Made by a program: the position numbers and the translations under genes. A DNA stretch of 64,000 nt, from contig JACCGJ010001842.1 of NCBI GenBank assembly GCA_013407085.1, positions 1-64,000 of the forward strand. The letters are read 5' to 3'. Origin of the DNA: Atriophallophorus winterbourni. Its lineage: Eukaryota > Platyhelminthes > Trematoda > Plagiorchiida > Microphallidae. Under the pieces are notes generated by a model that worked only from the letters and a program-made list of their open reading frames with translations, had not been told where the DNA came from and ran no database searches. Below are positions 24,262 to 35,351 of the stretch, in pieces. Positions within the stretch are counted from its first letter, which is position 1; each line of letters starts with the position of its first letter.

Positions 24262-25088
24262 CAATGTACTCTATTCTGGACACCCAGAAACCAATTGAAT
24301 AAGAGTGCCGGCAAGATCTCCTATCTTGGATCGTTGTGATCAACATTGTATATAGTTCGAAAGACTTGGTACAGATGAGTAGTCACAAAAATAAAGAACG
24401 ATTTTTCCAAAAATCAAGATCAGATCTCATATTTTTAAATATATAATTTTGATTTTGAAATTCAGAATTTGAAGCAAGAGGTGTCATAAAATTTCTCTCA
24501 GGCTTGTGGTGGCCAAGCGATCATAGCGACATCACAATTTTGAGCTTTCATAAGGCTCTCCCTAGCGTTTAGACGCAGAATTCACTAATCTTGGATTGTT
24601 CGCCCAACAATAGGGAACGTGTGCTGGCTTTAGACGTTCGTGAGACAGGTTGGTTTTATATATATATAGATGATGATCACCAGGTTTAGACTAATTTCAG
24701 TAAGGGGTATTTATTCATTTCGTGATTACCTCAATTGTGTTGAGTTTTGGTTGCTTTCATCACTGACAATTCTATTACTCGTTATTGCACATACATTCAC
24801 AGCCAATTAATCTCGAATTTGAAGCATTCAGCGATGTACCACGAACTATTCTATTCACATCGAATTGATGATGATTGTGATGGTTTAGCAGATTACTTAT
24901 GAATTTTTCGCAGTCTATGTTCGGACCAACCCGTTGTGTGAATTGCTGGGTCCAGCCACAAATCGAGTAAACAAACCCCATTGATTGGCCCAAAATGGGG
25001 ATAGCAATTTCGCTAGAGCCAATCAAATTCAGTTGCCCTCAAGGTTATGGTTAAAGCGATCGTTGATCAATCTAATCCCCGGGACATT
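24262..25088. other. upstream region of the Ly6-like gene, nothing recognised
   Basis: No exon, repeat or promoter motif was identified. A minus-strand open frame of 83 codons at 25026-24775 has no recognised family. Confidence 0.4.
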
Positions 25089-25106
25089 TAACCGTTCACA
25101 TTGATC

Positions 25107-26492
25107 ATGCTTTCGCCCGCGAACTTCGCTTTGCGAGCAATGTATTTGACTTTGATTTTAACACTACCAGACAAAAGAAGTATGTTCTATAAATATATCT
25201 CGAAACATTCGAAGATGAAAACAATTAAAATATCATTTCCATCGTTCATTACCAGATCATTTTGTTCAATCGCTCAGATGCGTCGTATGCAACTCGTACA
25301 CTGACGGTGATGCGTGCTTCAACTGGGATCAATTCAGTTTCATTAAAAACTGCTCAGATGTACCTCGCATCGACCAGTCCATGCCAATGTCTTGCCGAAA
25401 AATATATCAAATCGGTGAGTCGCTCATATGACTTCTCAATAGTACCTTCTCACTGGGTTGCTTACGTACAATATTTTCGATCAGATAAAAACTAGAGCTA
25501 ACCACAGATCGTCAAGTATATTTAGATTTTCTCCAATCGTATGACAAGCGCAGTCTAATTCAAAAACCTACAAATTGTTTTATATTAATTTCATGGATAT
25601 GCCTCATAGGGCCATTGAAAATGTATACGTAGTTGGATTATCGAACCGTGGACCAACAAATTTACTTCTCAACTACTACAGAAATACCTCACCAGGTACT
25701 GAGGTACATCACTAAAACAACATTTTTAGAATTTGTCGATTAGATTCCAGCCATATTTTTATGCTATTCCTAAATAACAGTCAAACATTTTCGATCACTT
25801 TTTAGTTAATGCGCCCCCTTGGCGCATCAAGCTATCTGATTATTTTAGTAATTTTGCAAAAACTACGCAAGAACCGAAGATGTCATCACATTACGCACAT
25901 AAGCGGTCTCTCTATCTGTATTATGGACAATCGTAATGACTTTAATATTACATTAAGATACAAACCAAACAAACTTTTACTTTACTCTATTTGTATTACC
26001 TGATAACCTAATTAAAACAACGGAAGCATGTGATTGCTCCTGTCTTGTGAATGAAGGACGTTTCGAATTAGTAGTTTGTAACAACGCAAAATTCGTTCGG
26101 ATCGTTGGCGCTTATGTAAAAGGAAGTTTCTGGGATGTCACTTAATCAGCTTATACAGATCTACCTGCAGACGGAGTAGAATCTGTGCAAAATTTCAAAC
26201 GAAGATTTTCGACTATTACGCATTCTATCAAACATTACTCGTCCAAAATGAAACTAATCAATCAACATAGAATATTTCATCATATTTTGCAGCAGAGGGT
26301 ACGTCTGTCATTCGTCAGTGTAGCAACGTGGTTGGTTTCGATGGATGCATCGATCGAATTGGAGTTCGGGGTGTGCGAATGAGATACTGTCATTGCACAA
26401 CGGATCTGTGCAACGATTCGGAAACACAATCGGTCTCTCGGGTGTGGCTACTTTTATTCGTGATTCTTATGCACTTTTCCGTACTCTCATGA
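25107..26492 (+). CDS. Ly6/uPAR-domain cell-surface protein (quiver/CD59-type), GPI-anchored
   Basis: Three exons: 25107-25179, 25256-25414 and 26293-26492 (stop TGA 26490-26492). Intron phases match at both joins (phase 1), giving 143 residues. The N terminus has a hydrophobic signal segment, AMYLTLILTLP; the Met at 25140 is an alternative, more compact start. The mature part has the ten Ly6 cysteines: CVVC, DAC, NC and SCRK in exon 2, then QC, GC, YCHC and the diagnostic LCN in exon 3. It ends in a hydrophobic tail, WLLLFVILMHFSVLS, preceded by small polar residues, as for a GPI-attachment signal. The motifs CVVCNSY, CRKI, SVIRQC and YCHCTTDLCN resemble invertebrate quiver-type proteins. 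Flukes carry several such proteins on the tegument, some CD59-like. Partner and function cannot be read from the sequence. The second intron is 878 bases and ends in a tandem acceptor, CAGCAG. Confidence 0.85.
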
Positions 26493-26684
26493 TTCATTCA
26501 TTCACTCATCATTGTATATGCTTATTTGTTCGTTTTGTTATTATCGATCTGGGACTATTTGAAGCAAATGTCATTGAATGCTAAAATACTCGCGGTGTGT
26601 TACCATTGATTGATATCACTGGCTGTTCAAATGTCAAACGATAGCATGTACCTGTTCAACGAGGGTGAATGTATAAACGATCCG

Positions 26685-26690
26685 AATAAA
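26685..26690 (+). terminator. candidate polyadenylation signal of the Ly6-like gene
   Basis: AATAAA, the first canonical signal after the Ly6-like stop codon, about 190 bases downstream. Position and strand fit; not proven. Confidence 0.4.
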
Positions 26691-26699
26691 CGATTACAC

Positions 26700-28500
26700 A
26701 ATACGACGGAAGTTGGTTTCATGCATTCCATGACATTTGTGATGGGTAGACTTCGTAGTCTGATTAGGTGAGTGGGCATTCATTCGCTCAGACGTGCCTA
26801 CAAGCAGTAAGTTTCATTCATGCTAAATCAAAGACGCCCAATGGCTGATGAATAAGCAGTTCTCAAACTGTGTTCTACTGTGCCCCGAGACCTACCTCGA
26901 CAAAGTTTGCACACGTGATGCTTGATATCTGAGGTTGAACTCTACTCTAGTGAGACGGATATATTTTGACTTGATTACTTGTATGTAAGTGCTGTTAGCG
27001 GAGGTGCTATAAACATTATTTTAAGGTTGATGGCTGCCATTAGATACGTTGGAACATACAATGAAAACGTATCCAACACATGAATTTATCCCTGCATGAT
27101 TTATTTAGCGCAATAACAGAACTTGGAACGTTCATATAGCATGTATAATAGTCAGTATGTACTACGTCTAGGCCAAGAATAATGTGACTAATTATATTCA
27201 TTAAATTTTATTAAAGCTTTTGTTTTCTAGATTCAAAACTCCGCAGATATCTATAACCAAAGTTGAGCGAAATTTTAGGTGCAGATCCCATTGCGATACG
27301 TTCAGAATAGATTTATTTCGTCGCACATGGTCATAGAAACTACTCCCAATTCCATGGAAAACATCGAGAAACTAACTGTGAGCAATTGTATCAGCCACTT
27401 TCTATGAGATAAATAAATGAAATATTTTTTATAAACAATTTCTGAAAGGCAAATGACAAACTTAATTGATAAGATTTGTAACATACCAGTTTACCAAAAA
27501 ACCACTTTCAATCTAAATCTTTAATATTTATTTAAAATATTTCATCCAAACAATTTTGCAAACGGTTTGTAAACATAATTTTTATTTGAGGTCCGATTCT
27601 CAGAATTTATGAATACCAGGCCTCATTAAACCTATGGCAAGATCAATGTTGTTACATTAATCCAGTTCAATCATTTGTGTTCAAACACATGTAGATCTAC
27701 CATCCTGCTGTTATTGTAATGTTGCAAAAATATTCCAAACACTTACCGGTGCTGCATTGCATCGGCACTTAGCTTAGTCCACACGTGAAAGCTTCACTTC
27801 AATTTGTAAATGAGGATTTATCCTCCAATTCGCAAATAAATGTGTTCAACACAAAGTACGCTAATTCTTGCATGATGTCCGGGATTGAGATCAAACGAAA
27901 AGTTTGGATACCTTAATGTGTATCACAATTATGCTAAATTGCCTTCTTGCACATCCATTTCAAATGAGATAAACAATTGATTACAATTGTGTTCTGAACA
28001 GAAAGAATTTTAATGAGAATCACCCGTTACCATATACCAAACTAAATTGGTAACCAGTAAATGAATATTCTGTGAAATTCGATGACGCTATCTTACAGAA
28101 ATACACTGAAAGGTAACATTATTCGTGAGAATATATATAGTAACAATACCATATAATAAATTACTCAAACTGCTATACGCGTGACAGTCTGCACTCACTA
28201 CTCTCTACGAACTACTTAGTTTTAGTTTGTATTGATTGGTTTTCCTATATTAAATGCTTCAAATGTTTTTTATGTTTTCCTGATATTCAAAAACATCAGA
28301 AAAAGTCTTATTGGGCTTTTGTCAGTTGTTGGAATAATTGACACAAAGAAAATAGTCGAACGTGTTTTCATTTGCAATATCGAAGAGGTGGACATTCTCG
28401 GTAAAATCTGTGGGATGGAAATTAAATGCTTCAAGATTTAAGATTAACGAAATTGATATTAAAAAGCTTGTAGCTGTACAACACCATTGGATATTCGTTA
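26700..28500. other. no gene recognised
   Basis: AT-rich, with only short open frames lacking splice signals. Confidence 0.45.
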
Positions 28501-28501
28501 T

Positions 28502-28502
28502 A

Positions 28503-28543
<41 letters not shown>
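28502..28543. repeat. (TA)n microsatellite
   Basis: About 40 bases of nearly pure TA. Repetitive Tyr-Ile runs in open frames on both strands come from this and are not genes. Confidence 0.95.
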
Positions 28544-28545
<2 letters not shown>

Positions 28546-28580
28546 TTTTGGGGTAGAGATATTCTGCTGATGGATAGTCA

Positions 28581-29062
28581 TTAGACGCCGCGTCGACTTT
28601 TTAAACTTACCAAAATCTGAGTCGCAGCTAGCGTTCGCATAACTAAGCTGTTCAGCCTCCCGCAAATTCTCTTTCCGCAGCAAGCATCTTGTGGAGGTAC
28701 GGGATGTAGCGTTCGGTTTAGGTTGGTTTCACTTTTTATTGAGTTATTGTGGGCTCCAATGTTTTCTCGAATTATTGTGAAGAGTTCTTTAAGTATTTGA
28801 TTGGATCTTCTAGGTTTCCTGATTGTGATACACTGGTCTCGGCGCCGTTTGACGGCTTTGTTATGCAGACGCTGCACACATAACAGACATCTGGAAGTTC
28901 AGCACTATTAATAAAGACAATTGCCTCTTTATTTAAAACTTTCTTGCAATTAGTGTGCATCATAGTAGAGCACATATAACATATGACTGTTTTGGAGTTC
29001 ACACTTACCCCATTTTTGCAAATTTTACACAAATCACGCGTAGTTTTCTTGGGTCCTGACAT
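28581..29062 (-). pseudogene. LINE ORF1-like protein with PHD-type zinc finger
   Basis: ATG at 29062-29060 starts 96 codons with LCKICKNG, VICYMCSTMMHTNCKK and a later CYVCSVC: a Cys4-His-Cys3-like zinc-binding pattern spanning about residues 11-63. A PHD-like finger at the start of ORF1 is a known feature of CR1-type LINEs, and this region lies in a LINE-rich window. The frame breaks near 28772 and continues in another frame to 28581 (RRSNQILKELFTIIREN). A host PHD-finger exon is a less likely alternative, as no splice sites frame it. Confidence 0.5.
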
Positions 29063-30530
29063 CCGATAGCAGTTGATGTCAAACTCATCTGACCGTTAAA
29101 TGTGGGTTTAGATAGCTTCCACGAAAAAACTTATGCGCATATCGATCGATTAAAGGTTGAGAGATGAAATTTAATGGGTTCATGTGGGAACGTATCAAGG
29201 TGTATTGGATGCAAATTATCGAGTAAAACAGCCGTGGTGACGGTAGATTTGATCTCACACAAAAGAAACACGGCTTGTTGAATTCAGCAGGAAAAGATCT
29301 TCCGATTGATAGCGATCCAGAGTAACTCAAAACAGCGACAACAAATTTTGCACGCGCACAAAGTTTCCACGGTGAAGTGGAAAATAGAAACTTCCGAAAT
29401 ATTGATAACAGGAAACTAAAAATGATTGGGTCCAATAGATCTCTTCAAGAGTAATCGAATGGTGTATGAGTGATCCAGATAGAATAAGCCAGTGACGAGT
29501 AATGTTCAAAAGTATCGAAACACAAAATTATGCGTTCGCCAGGTAGTCACTATCTGCTCATCTGAAATCAGCGTTAATTACAAAAGAATCGCGTTGCATA
29601 AAGCTCTGCTGAAATTCTTTAAAGTCAGTGGAATTCTTCATATCGTTTTAATTTAAGAGCGGTCATGGTATCCATAGTCGCTAAATACAAAACAAATGAA
29701 AACGAGGTGGATAAAAACCGACATCATGCATTTTCTCTTCACTGCATAACTAGTAATTTTCAATATTGTGTTATTTAAATTAAAATGCGTTCACTATTTA
29801 TAGATTATCTCGATGGTAAGATTATCAGCATTTGCTTATTAGGGACACCAAATTATCTAAGCAGTATACGACGATAACAAAATCCGAATGTTGCGAGAAT
29901 ATATATTTAAAAAATTATCAAATTACAATATCAATTAGGATAATTTATTTGCATTTTCACAGAGTCTGCTGTCCGTTTACTCACGAATTTGCTCCTTCGT
30001 TGATGAAGTAAAGCAATCTAGAATCATTTATCTAACTTTTGTTAATGAAAATGTACTGTAAATCTGACCTCACTTTCGATAACGCTTCAAGTTATGTGAG
30101 CGTTTCCTGCGACTATAAATCAATTGAGATAAATTACAGAAAGTCATATGTTAACTGAGTAAATTATTTTAAAATGTTAGAGAATTAATTTCGACATCAC
30201 GGTCTCTTATACATAAAAGTTCACTTATCATACTCGAGTATCCATCGCTGCTTTGAATACAAATTCTATTTGTTCTAGCTAGTTTGCAGGAAACATGAAT
30301 TATACTGAGAATCAGTTGATCCACCAAAGTGCGGTTCATTGATATTGTGGTCATCACTACTCATTTTGATGAGAAAAGTCGATTAGTCCGCTGTTCATTT
30401 GTATTTGCAGGGTTAGTATAACGAAACTGCATTTAGAAGTCTGAGGGTATTGGGTTGCTTTCATTGTTGAAAACTTACTTTATTGGTATAATTATTGGAA
30501 ATTAAAATAAGATGTGCAGTTGTATGCCAT
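29063..30530. other. no gene recognised
   Basis: A minus-strand open frame of 116 codons (29435-29085) has no recognised domain or splice context. Nothing else was supported. Confidence 0.4.
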
Positions 30531-30534
30531 TATT

Positions 30535-30700
30535 GGATGAGGTTGTAACCATCAAACTGTTCAATCACATGTGCCAATGCACATCCAGATGGGGTTCAAC
30601 CCCTGTCCTTGAAAAAAATTTCGTATTTGCATGTAGTTCAATCACACAAACCACACGACCGGTTTCGTGTTGTGTGCAATTATCAGATGGGGACATTACG
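30535..30700 (-). repeat. SINE-like repeat, family B
   Basis: The minus strand reads CTGATAATTGCACACAACACG, CGAAACCGGTCGTGTGG, TGTGATTGAACTACATG, GGGGTTGAACCCCATCTGG and GGCACATGTGATTGAACAG. The order is that of the copy at 6930-7215. The symmetrical GGGGTTGAACCCC resembles a B box. Confidence 0.55.
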
Positions 30701-31224
30701 ATCAGGAAACTGATTATGACCGATCAAAACACGATATTTATAAGAAACAATTTACCAACTTAACGTAATATGCTTATCCGATGAACCGGTTTCGCAGAAC
30801 GAACAAAGGTAGCTTAAAAGTAGTAAACTACTCGTTATTGATTAGTGTTTCAAAAGCTGAAGATGTCATTATTTGCGTGGAATTTACCTTTATTCGCTAC
30901 CAGGAAATCTGATCTGTGCACAAATGGTTAGATAGCGTTATCAAGATGAATAGACGCAGTTCTTCAGCAACGGAAATAAGGGGGAATAATTATCACTAAC
31001 GCTAACAAATTCGAGGTCAAAGTGATACTTATCAAATATGATTATAGAAATAATTTTGACGCACTCCGTTCTGACATCGTAAGGTATTTGGTATACCCCC
31101 GAGCGTTTGATCAAAAATACACGAATTAAATAAGCATCACACCCATTTGCTGAAACCGCTGGCCGGTAACTCGTATATTTTAATTAGAAAACTCTTTTAA
31201 TTCGTTCGTCGCTAAAGTAGCGTA

Positions 31225-31490
31225 AAGCTCGAGTACGATGTGATGATGGTGAGCTTCGACGTTACTACCCTGTTCAAGAATGGGGACACTATGAAACTCC
31301 AGCATTGGCAACGAAATCACTTAACTCAAACACGATCTTGACGCATCGTACAAACTGAAGTTCACACCACGTCGTCCATGGTATAGCTATTTGTCTAAAT
31401 AGAAACTGGTTTTCTTAAATGAGCAGTTATACAAATAAAAAGAAGTTTCAGAGATGGTCTCACGTATTTCCTTATGGTTAACGAATATTT
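31225..31490 (+). pseudogene. Penelope-like element scrap
   Basis: DVMMVSFDVTTLF at about 31240-31280 is the conserved block containing the first catalytic Asp of Penelope reverse transcriptases. After frameshifts, a CLNRNWFS...YTNKKKF...RWSHVF-like stretch at 31390-31470 corresponds to the following LCLxTxFxFNGxxYxQ...MGSP block. Too decayed to code. Confidence 0.55.
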
Positions 31491-31599
31491 ACAAGGGAAC
31501 TTTTGAGGTGTTAGATTTAAAAATGAAAGTCTTCTGACGAAGGTTCCATGGCTTTATGCCGATTATAAATTTGTCATCACATAACGCGGTACACTACAG

Positions 31600-32070
31600 A
31601 ATGATGCGGCACTATTCAGCCCGGTAAACTTTACAATTGCCTTACCTAAGGGCTCAGTTTTGGGGCCAATAAGCTTTCTGTGTTACGCGATAGTTATACA
31701 TGAAATTGTACGCAGGAATGTCACTTTATGTGAGGATGACTTCAAAGCCATGACCGAATGATGACACACTTTTATTCTGACTCGCTGGATAGAAGAACGT
31801 TAAAAGATGAACAGCGGTTTATCGTGAGATAATCGAAAGATTAGGTTTTAAAACACTCTTCGGATTATACCCATGTGGTATTAAATTTAGTTATGAAATT
31901 GATGTTTTATAGATTTGAACACTTGTGCAGCGCTGTTACCTATAAACAACGAGCCTATCAAGAATTTGTTCGTCAGCTTGTGGATCACGGTTACCCTGGG
32001 AGCCTAGTTATACCCTAATTGAATCATGTGGAATACTCAATTCCAAAATCGCGTAATTTCGGTGAGAAAT
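31600..32070 (+). pseudogene. CR1/jockey-like LINE reverse transcriptase scrap
   Basis: LPKGSVLGPISFLCYAIVIH at about 31640-31700, followed by a VTLCEDDFKAMTE stretch, corresponds to the PQGSVLGPxLFL...FADDxKxW blocks. The catalytic FADD reads CEDD. Stops and frameshifts follow. Confidence 0.65.
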
Positions 32071-33380
32071 AATTTTCATGTTCTAGGTTAATGACAGGTC
32101 AATAGAAGTAAGTAGAATCGTCGAAGCACATGTTTAAATGTAACATAAAAGAAGCAAAACGCTGTGATCCTTATTACCGAATCTGAAGGATAAGATACAA
32201 TCATACTTTGAGACGAAATGCCTATATAAAATCAACTGCCCCGTTTGTTCGAGAGTATATATCGTGCAACTTCTAGATAAAACAGTACTAGGATAGACGA
32301 AAAAAAACTCAAATCGGTAAGCAGCCAGGCAATACAATTAAACATTAATCAGTGGCCTGTGATTTAGTCCTAGCTAAACACATACTTGATGATGATTATA
32401 GCCGCGATGTTGATAACGTAGAAGTGGTAAGGTGGGAGCTAAAACCCTACATGATAACAAAGAATGTTAAGAATGCGGTCGGAAAGGGTGGATGGGACTG
32501 ATATCTCTCAAATTGAATTATGAAGTGGATGAACATCGACGTGCGTAACCCTTCGTGTGCGCCAGGATTACGCAAGTAAACCAATCGATCAGCGGATTTC
32601 ATTGATATCTACAAACAGCCAACACACTTAACGTATTGCACCGCGTGTTTATGAAAATAGTGTGTCAATTGATTCAAATCTCGCATGTCTGTTTTACCAA
32701 TATCAGTACTATGATTGTTCACGTGTATCCACTACAGATATTATTTCTCTTGCCACTGTGATACTCGCATCTGTGTTAGAAATTAAAGGTTACAAAACAC
32801 AGGTCTACAAACTTAGCTCCCATTGCCGACGGCGTACATTATATTCATTAGAATGCTATATTATCTCACCTAAATCACACTATTGCCGATAAATGATGGT
32901 TGGCAAAGTTGAAACCAATGTTCCATACATTAATCATTCGAGTACAGAATACAAAACGATTCAGTACTAATTCACATAATCATCGACCAAATACAATTTT
33001 TGTATCATGCCGAAAGGTCATATAAACAGCGAGGCTTGGCAGTTGACAATACAGCTCTGTCTGGCAATCCCCACAATAGTCTTTCCTTGTTTACTGACGT
33101 TTACACGTAAAATTGGTTTTTGTCGGAACTGGTGCGGGAATTCGCTTTATCCCATCATCCAACGAGTAACGCAAGATACATTAGTCAATGAATTCTATCG
33201 AATAAGGTTTTAGACGTTGATTTTGATCGACCTCCACGCTCATAAATAAGAAATCAACACCGACGCGCAATGATTAACCGAATTTCACAATATGGCATCT
33301 TGGTTATCCCAGATTAATGAAATTGTGGTGTTGTTTTCAGCAGAGTGCGCCCCACATCCGATACGCTATCATCAGTTAAC
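32071..33380. other. no gene recognised; may include the start of the next gypsy copy
   Basis: Open frames at 32662-32892 and 33007-33213 on + are weakly protein-like. They lie upstream of an integrase, so they may be decayed pol sequence, but no motif was confirmed. Confidence 0.35.
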
Positions 33381-33389
33381 GATTATCTA

Positions 33390-34350
33390 TGTCCCACATT
33401 TTAGGACACTTTCCTAACCCCTTCCATCCTGGCATTAATGCTTCTCGTAAGTTAATTATTGATCGACTCGTTCGACCAAATATGCATGCGGATATTCAAA
33501 ATTAGGAAGAAGACTGTATCCAGTGCCAACGTAACAAAGTGCAGCGCGATATACTCATTGCATCATAATCTATTTCCCCATCGAGTAAACGTTCTCAGCG
33601 CGTTCATTTCGATATAATCAGTAATTTTTTATATCTCTAACGGTTTCACATACATTTTAACTTGTGCCATCAGTATATGCCGTTGATCTATATTCAACCA
33701 ATAGCGATATTTCTGTCGAAAACTGCACAGAAACGTTTTATGTGGAGTCTGGATCAGCAATACGTTGTCAATATATATATGCAACGGATCAACGATAATA
33801 GTTGTAACCCATTTTTTTGCGCCAGTTGACTGGCATTTTAAGCTCTCATCACATACAAATACGCTAACGGACTTGATTAAAGGTTCTATTAGCCGTAAAA
33901 AGCCACAATAATGTTACATGAGAATACGAAACATTGGGCGGAAAACCTGTAATTAATCCTACTCAGTATATGTGCTATAGTCCAAAAGGCCCCGGTAGTT
34001 CCACTGAAAAGTTGGATAAAGACACATAAACCCGCCATCCTGGTGAATTGATCCTATCCATTTGCCTCCTAGCAGAAATACTGCTTCTAACCGCGTTAAT
34101 CGCTTTCAATAATCCATGCCTCAATTACGAGCCGCTTCTACTCGTTCATGCAATTGTGACTTTTAATTAACTAGTAATTCAAATTTATGCAATTTTGATT
34201 TTGTTCTGAAAGGTCACACGCATGAACACTTGCAATTCCATACACGGAAAAATTCAAATTCATTAGTTGTCGTGCCAAATTCATCTTCAACGAACAAGAT
34301 AGTGCTCAAGATACTGTCAATAATAAACACTTAATAGCAAGTTCCTTCAA
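33390..34350 (+). pseudogene. Ty3/gypsy integrase, decayed
   Basis: HPGINASRKLIIDRLVRPNM followed by HADIQN and CIQCQRNKVQR is the HHCC zinc-binding N-terminal domain. RVHFDIISNFLYL and a later YANGLD...KATIMLHENTKHW...LILLSI stretch match the catalytic core (first Asp in FDxI; the ANGLxERFHRxLK block). The tail LRAASTRSC matches the C-terminal domain. Many stops. The + orientation is opposite to the gypsy at 1-4 kb, so this is a separate insertion. Confidence 0.8.
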
Positions 34351-34432
34351 CCAAGTGTGCAACGAAACACCGCTTTCAAACGTTTATAATTAATGCGATA
34401 CTTTCGATATTGAAAGCATTTTTATAACCTGG

Positions 34433-34452
34433 NNNNNNNNNNNNNNNNNNNN
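34433..34452. other. assembly gap, 20 N
   Basis: A run of 20 N between the gypsy integrase remnant and an RTE remnant; the junction is therefore unverified. Confidence 1.
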
Positions 34453-34860
34453 TGACAGCAAAGTCTTCTGGCCGCTGCAATCATTCCACAATATAATTGT
34501 CTTCGTCGAATTATTGGGGTAAAATGGCCAGAAAAGATGAGGAATCAAGACCTGTGACAGATTGCTGCTGAGGACCCGATCGCCCAGCAGATCAGTAGAA
34601 GAAAGTGGAGATGGGTTGGGCACACCTTGCGGAAACCTTATGATAACATCACGCGTCATGCTCTGGTATGGAACCAAATCGGGAAGAAACGGGTCGGACG
34701 CCCAAGGCTATCTTGGAACGCTCGTGTGAAGAGGAAATCCGCAGTGTGGACTTAACTGGTAACTTACTCAACTGCTGTCTACTGGCAGACCAAAGTTGGA
34801 CAAGTTGCCGAGGCCCTATGTTTCCTCCAGGACTCACGGATTATTCAGTAATCATCCTCC
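34453..34860 (+). pseudogene. RTE-like LINE, 3' end
   Basis: Reads NCLRRIIGVKWPEKMRNQDL, stop, then EDPIAQQISRRKWRWVGHTL, RKPYDNITRHALVWNQIGKK and RVGRPRLSW, the same C-terminal block order as the RTE at 23985 (WxWIGHTLRKP, ALxWNPQGKRxxGRPR). It then runs out of frame to about 34860. Broken on the left by the N gap. Confidence 0.85.
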
Positions 34861-35351
34861 CCGCTGCCTCGACAACGTAATACGCGTTAAAACGTAAAAC
34901 GGCAACCATCCTGGATTTATCTTACATAATCACCCAACAATACCATGCCACTAAGATGATAACTAAAAGGCCAAACATTCAAGGCGCAGTAAAATATTTG
35001 GTTCATCAGTACGCAATACACAAACCAGCGGTACCATGATTGATCTAAATTATTTATTTACAAATTGCCATCAAGTCTATGGTTATCTCGCTTGGGCAAA
35101 AACACAGCAGGATGGTCCTTGCGATGCCACATTCAAGATTGAATGCTGCCAACCTTTAATGGAATCATAGCAGCTTCTTCTTGAATGGATTACTTGAAGT
35201 TTTGGTACTTCTTTTTAGCAATAACCACCTAATAAACAAAAATAGTATATTTCATTTCAAATTTTTCTTCAAGAACTATTGAAATTTGCGCAATAACATA
35301 AATTTTATAGTGTCACCTTTTCTTAGATTTCATAACTTGATGTGGACTCAC

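Noticed and set aside
28362..28683. Open frames on both strands with Tyr-Ile repeats
   Set aside because: They translate a TA microsatellite.
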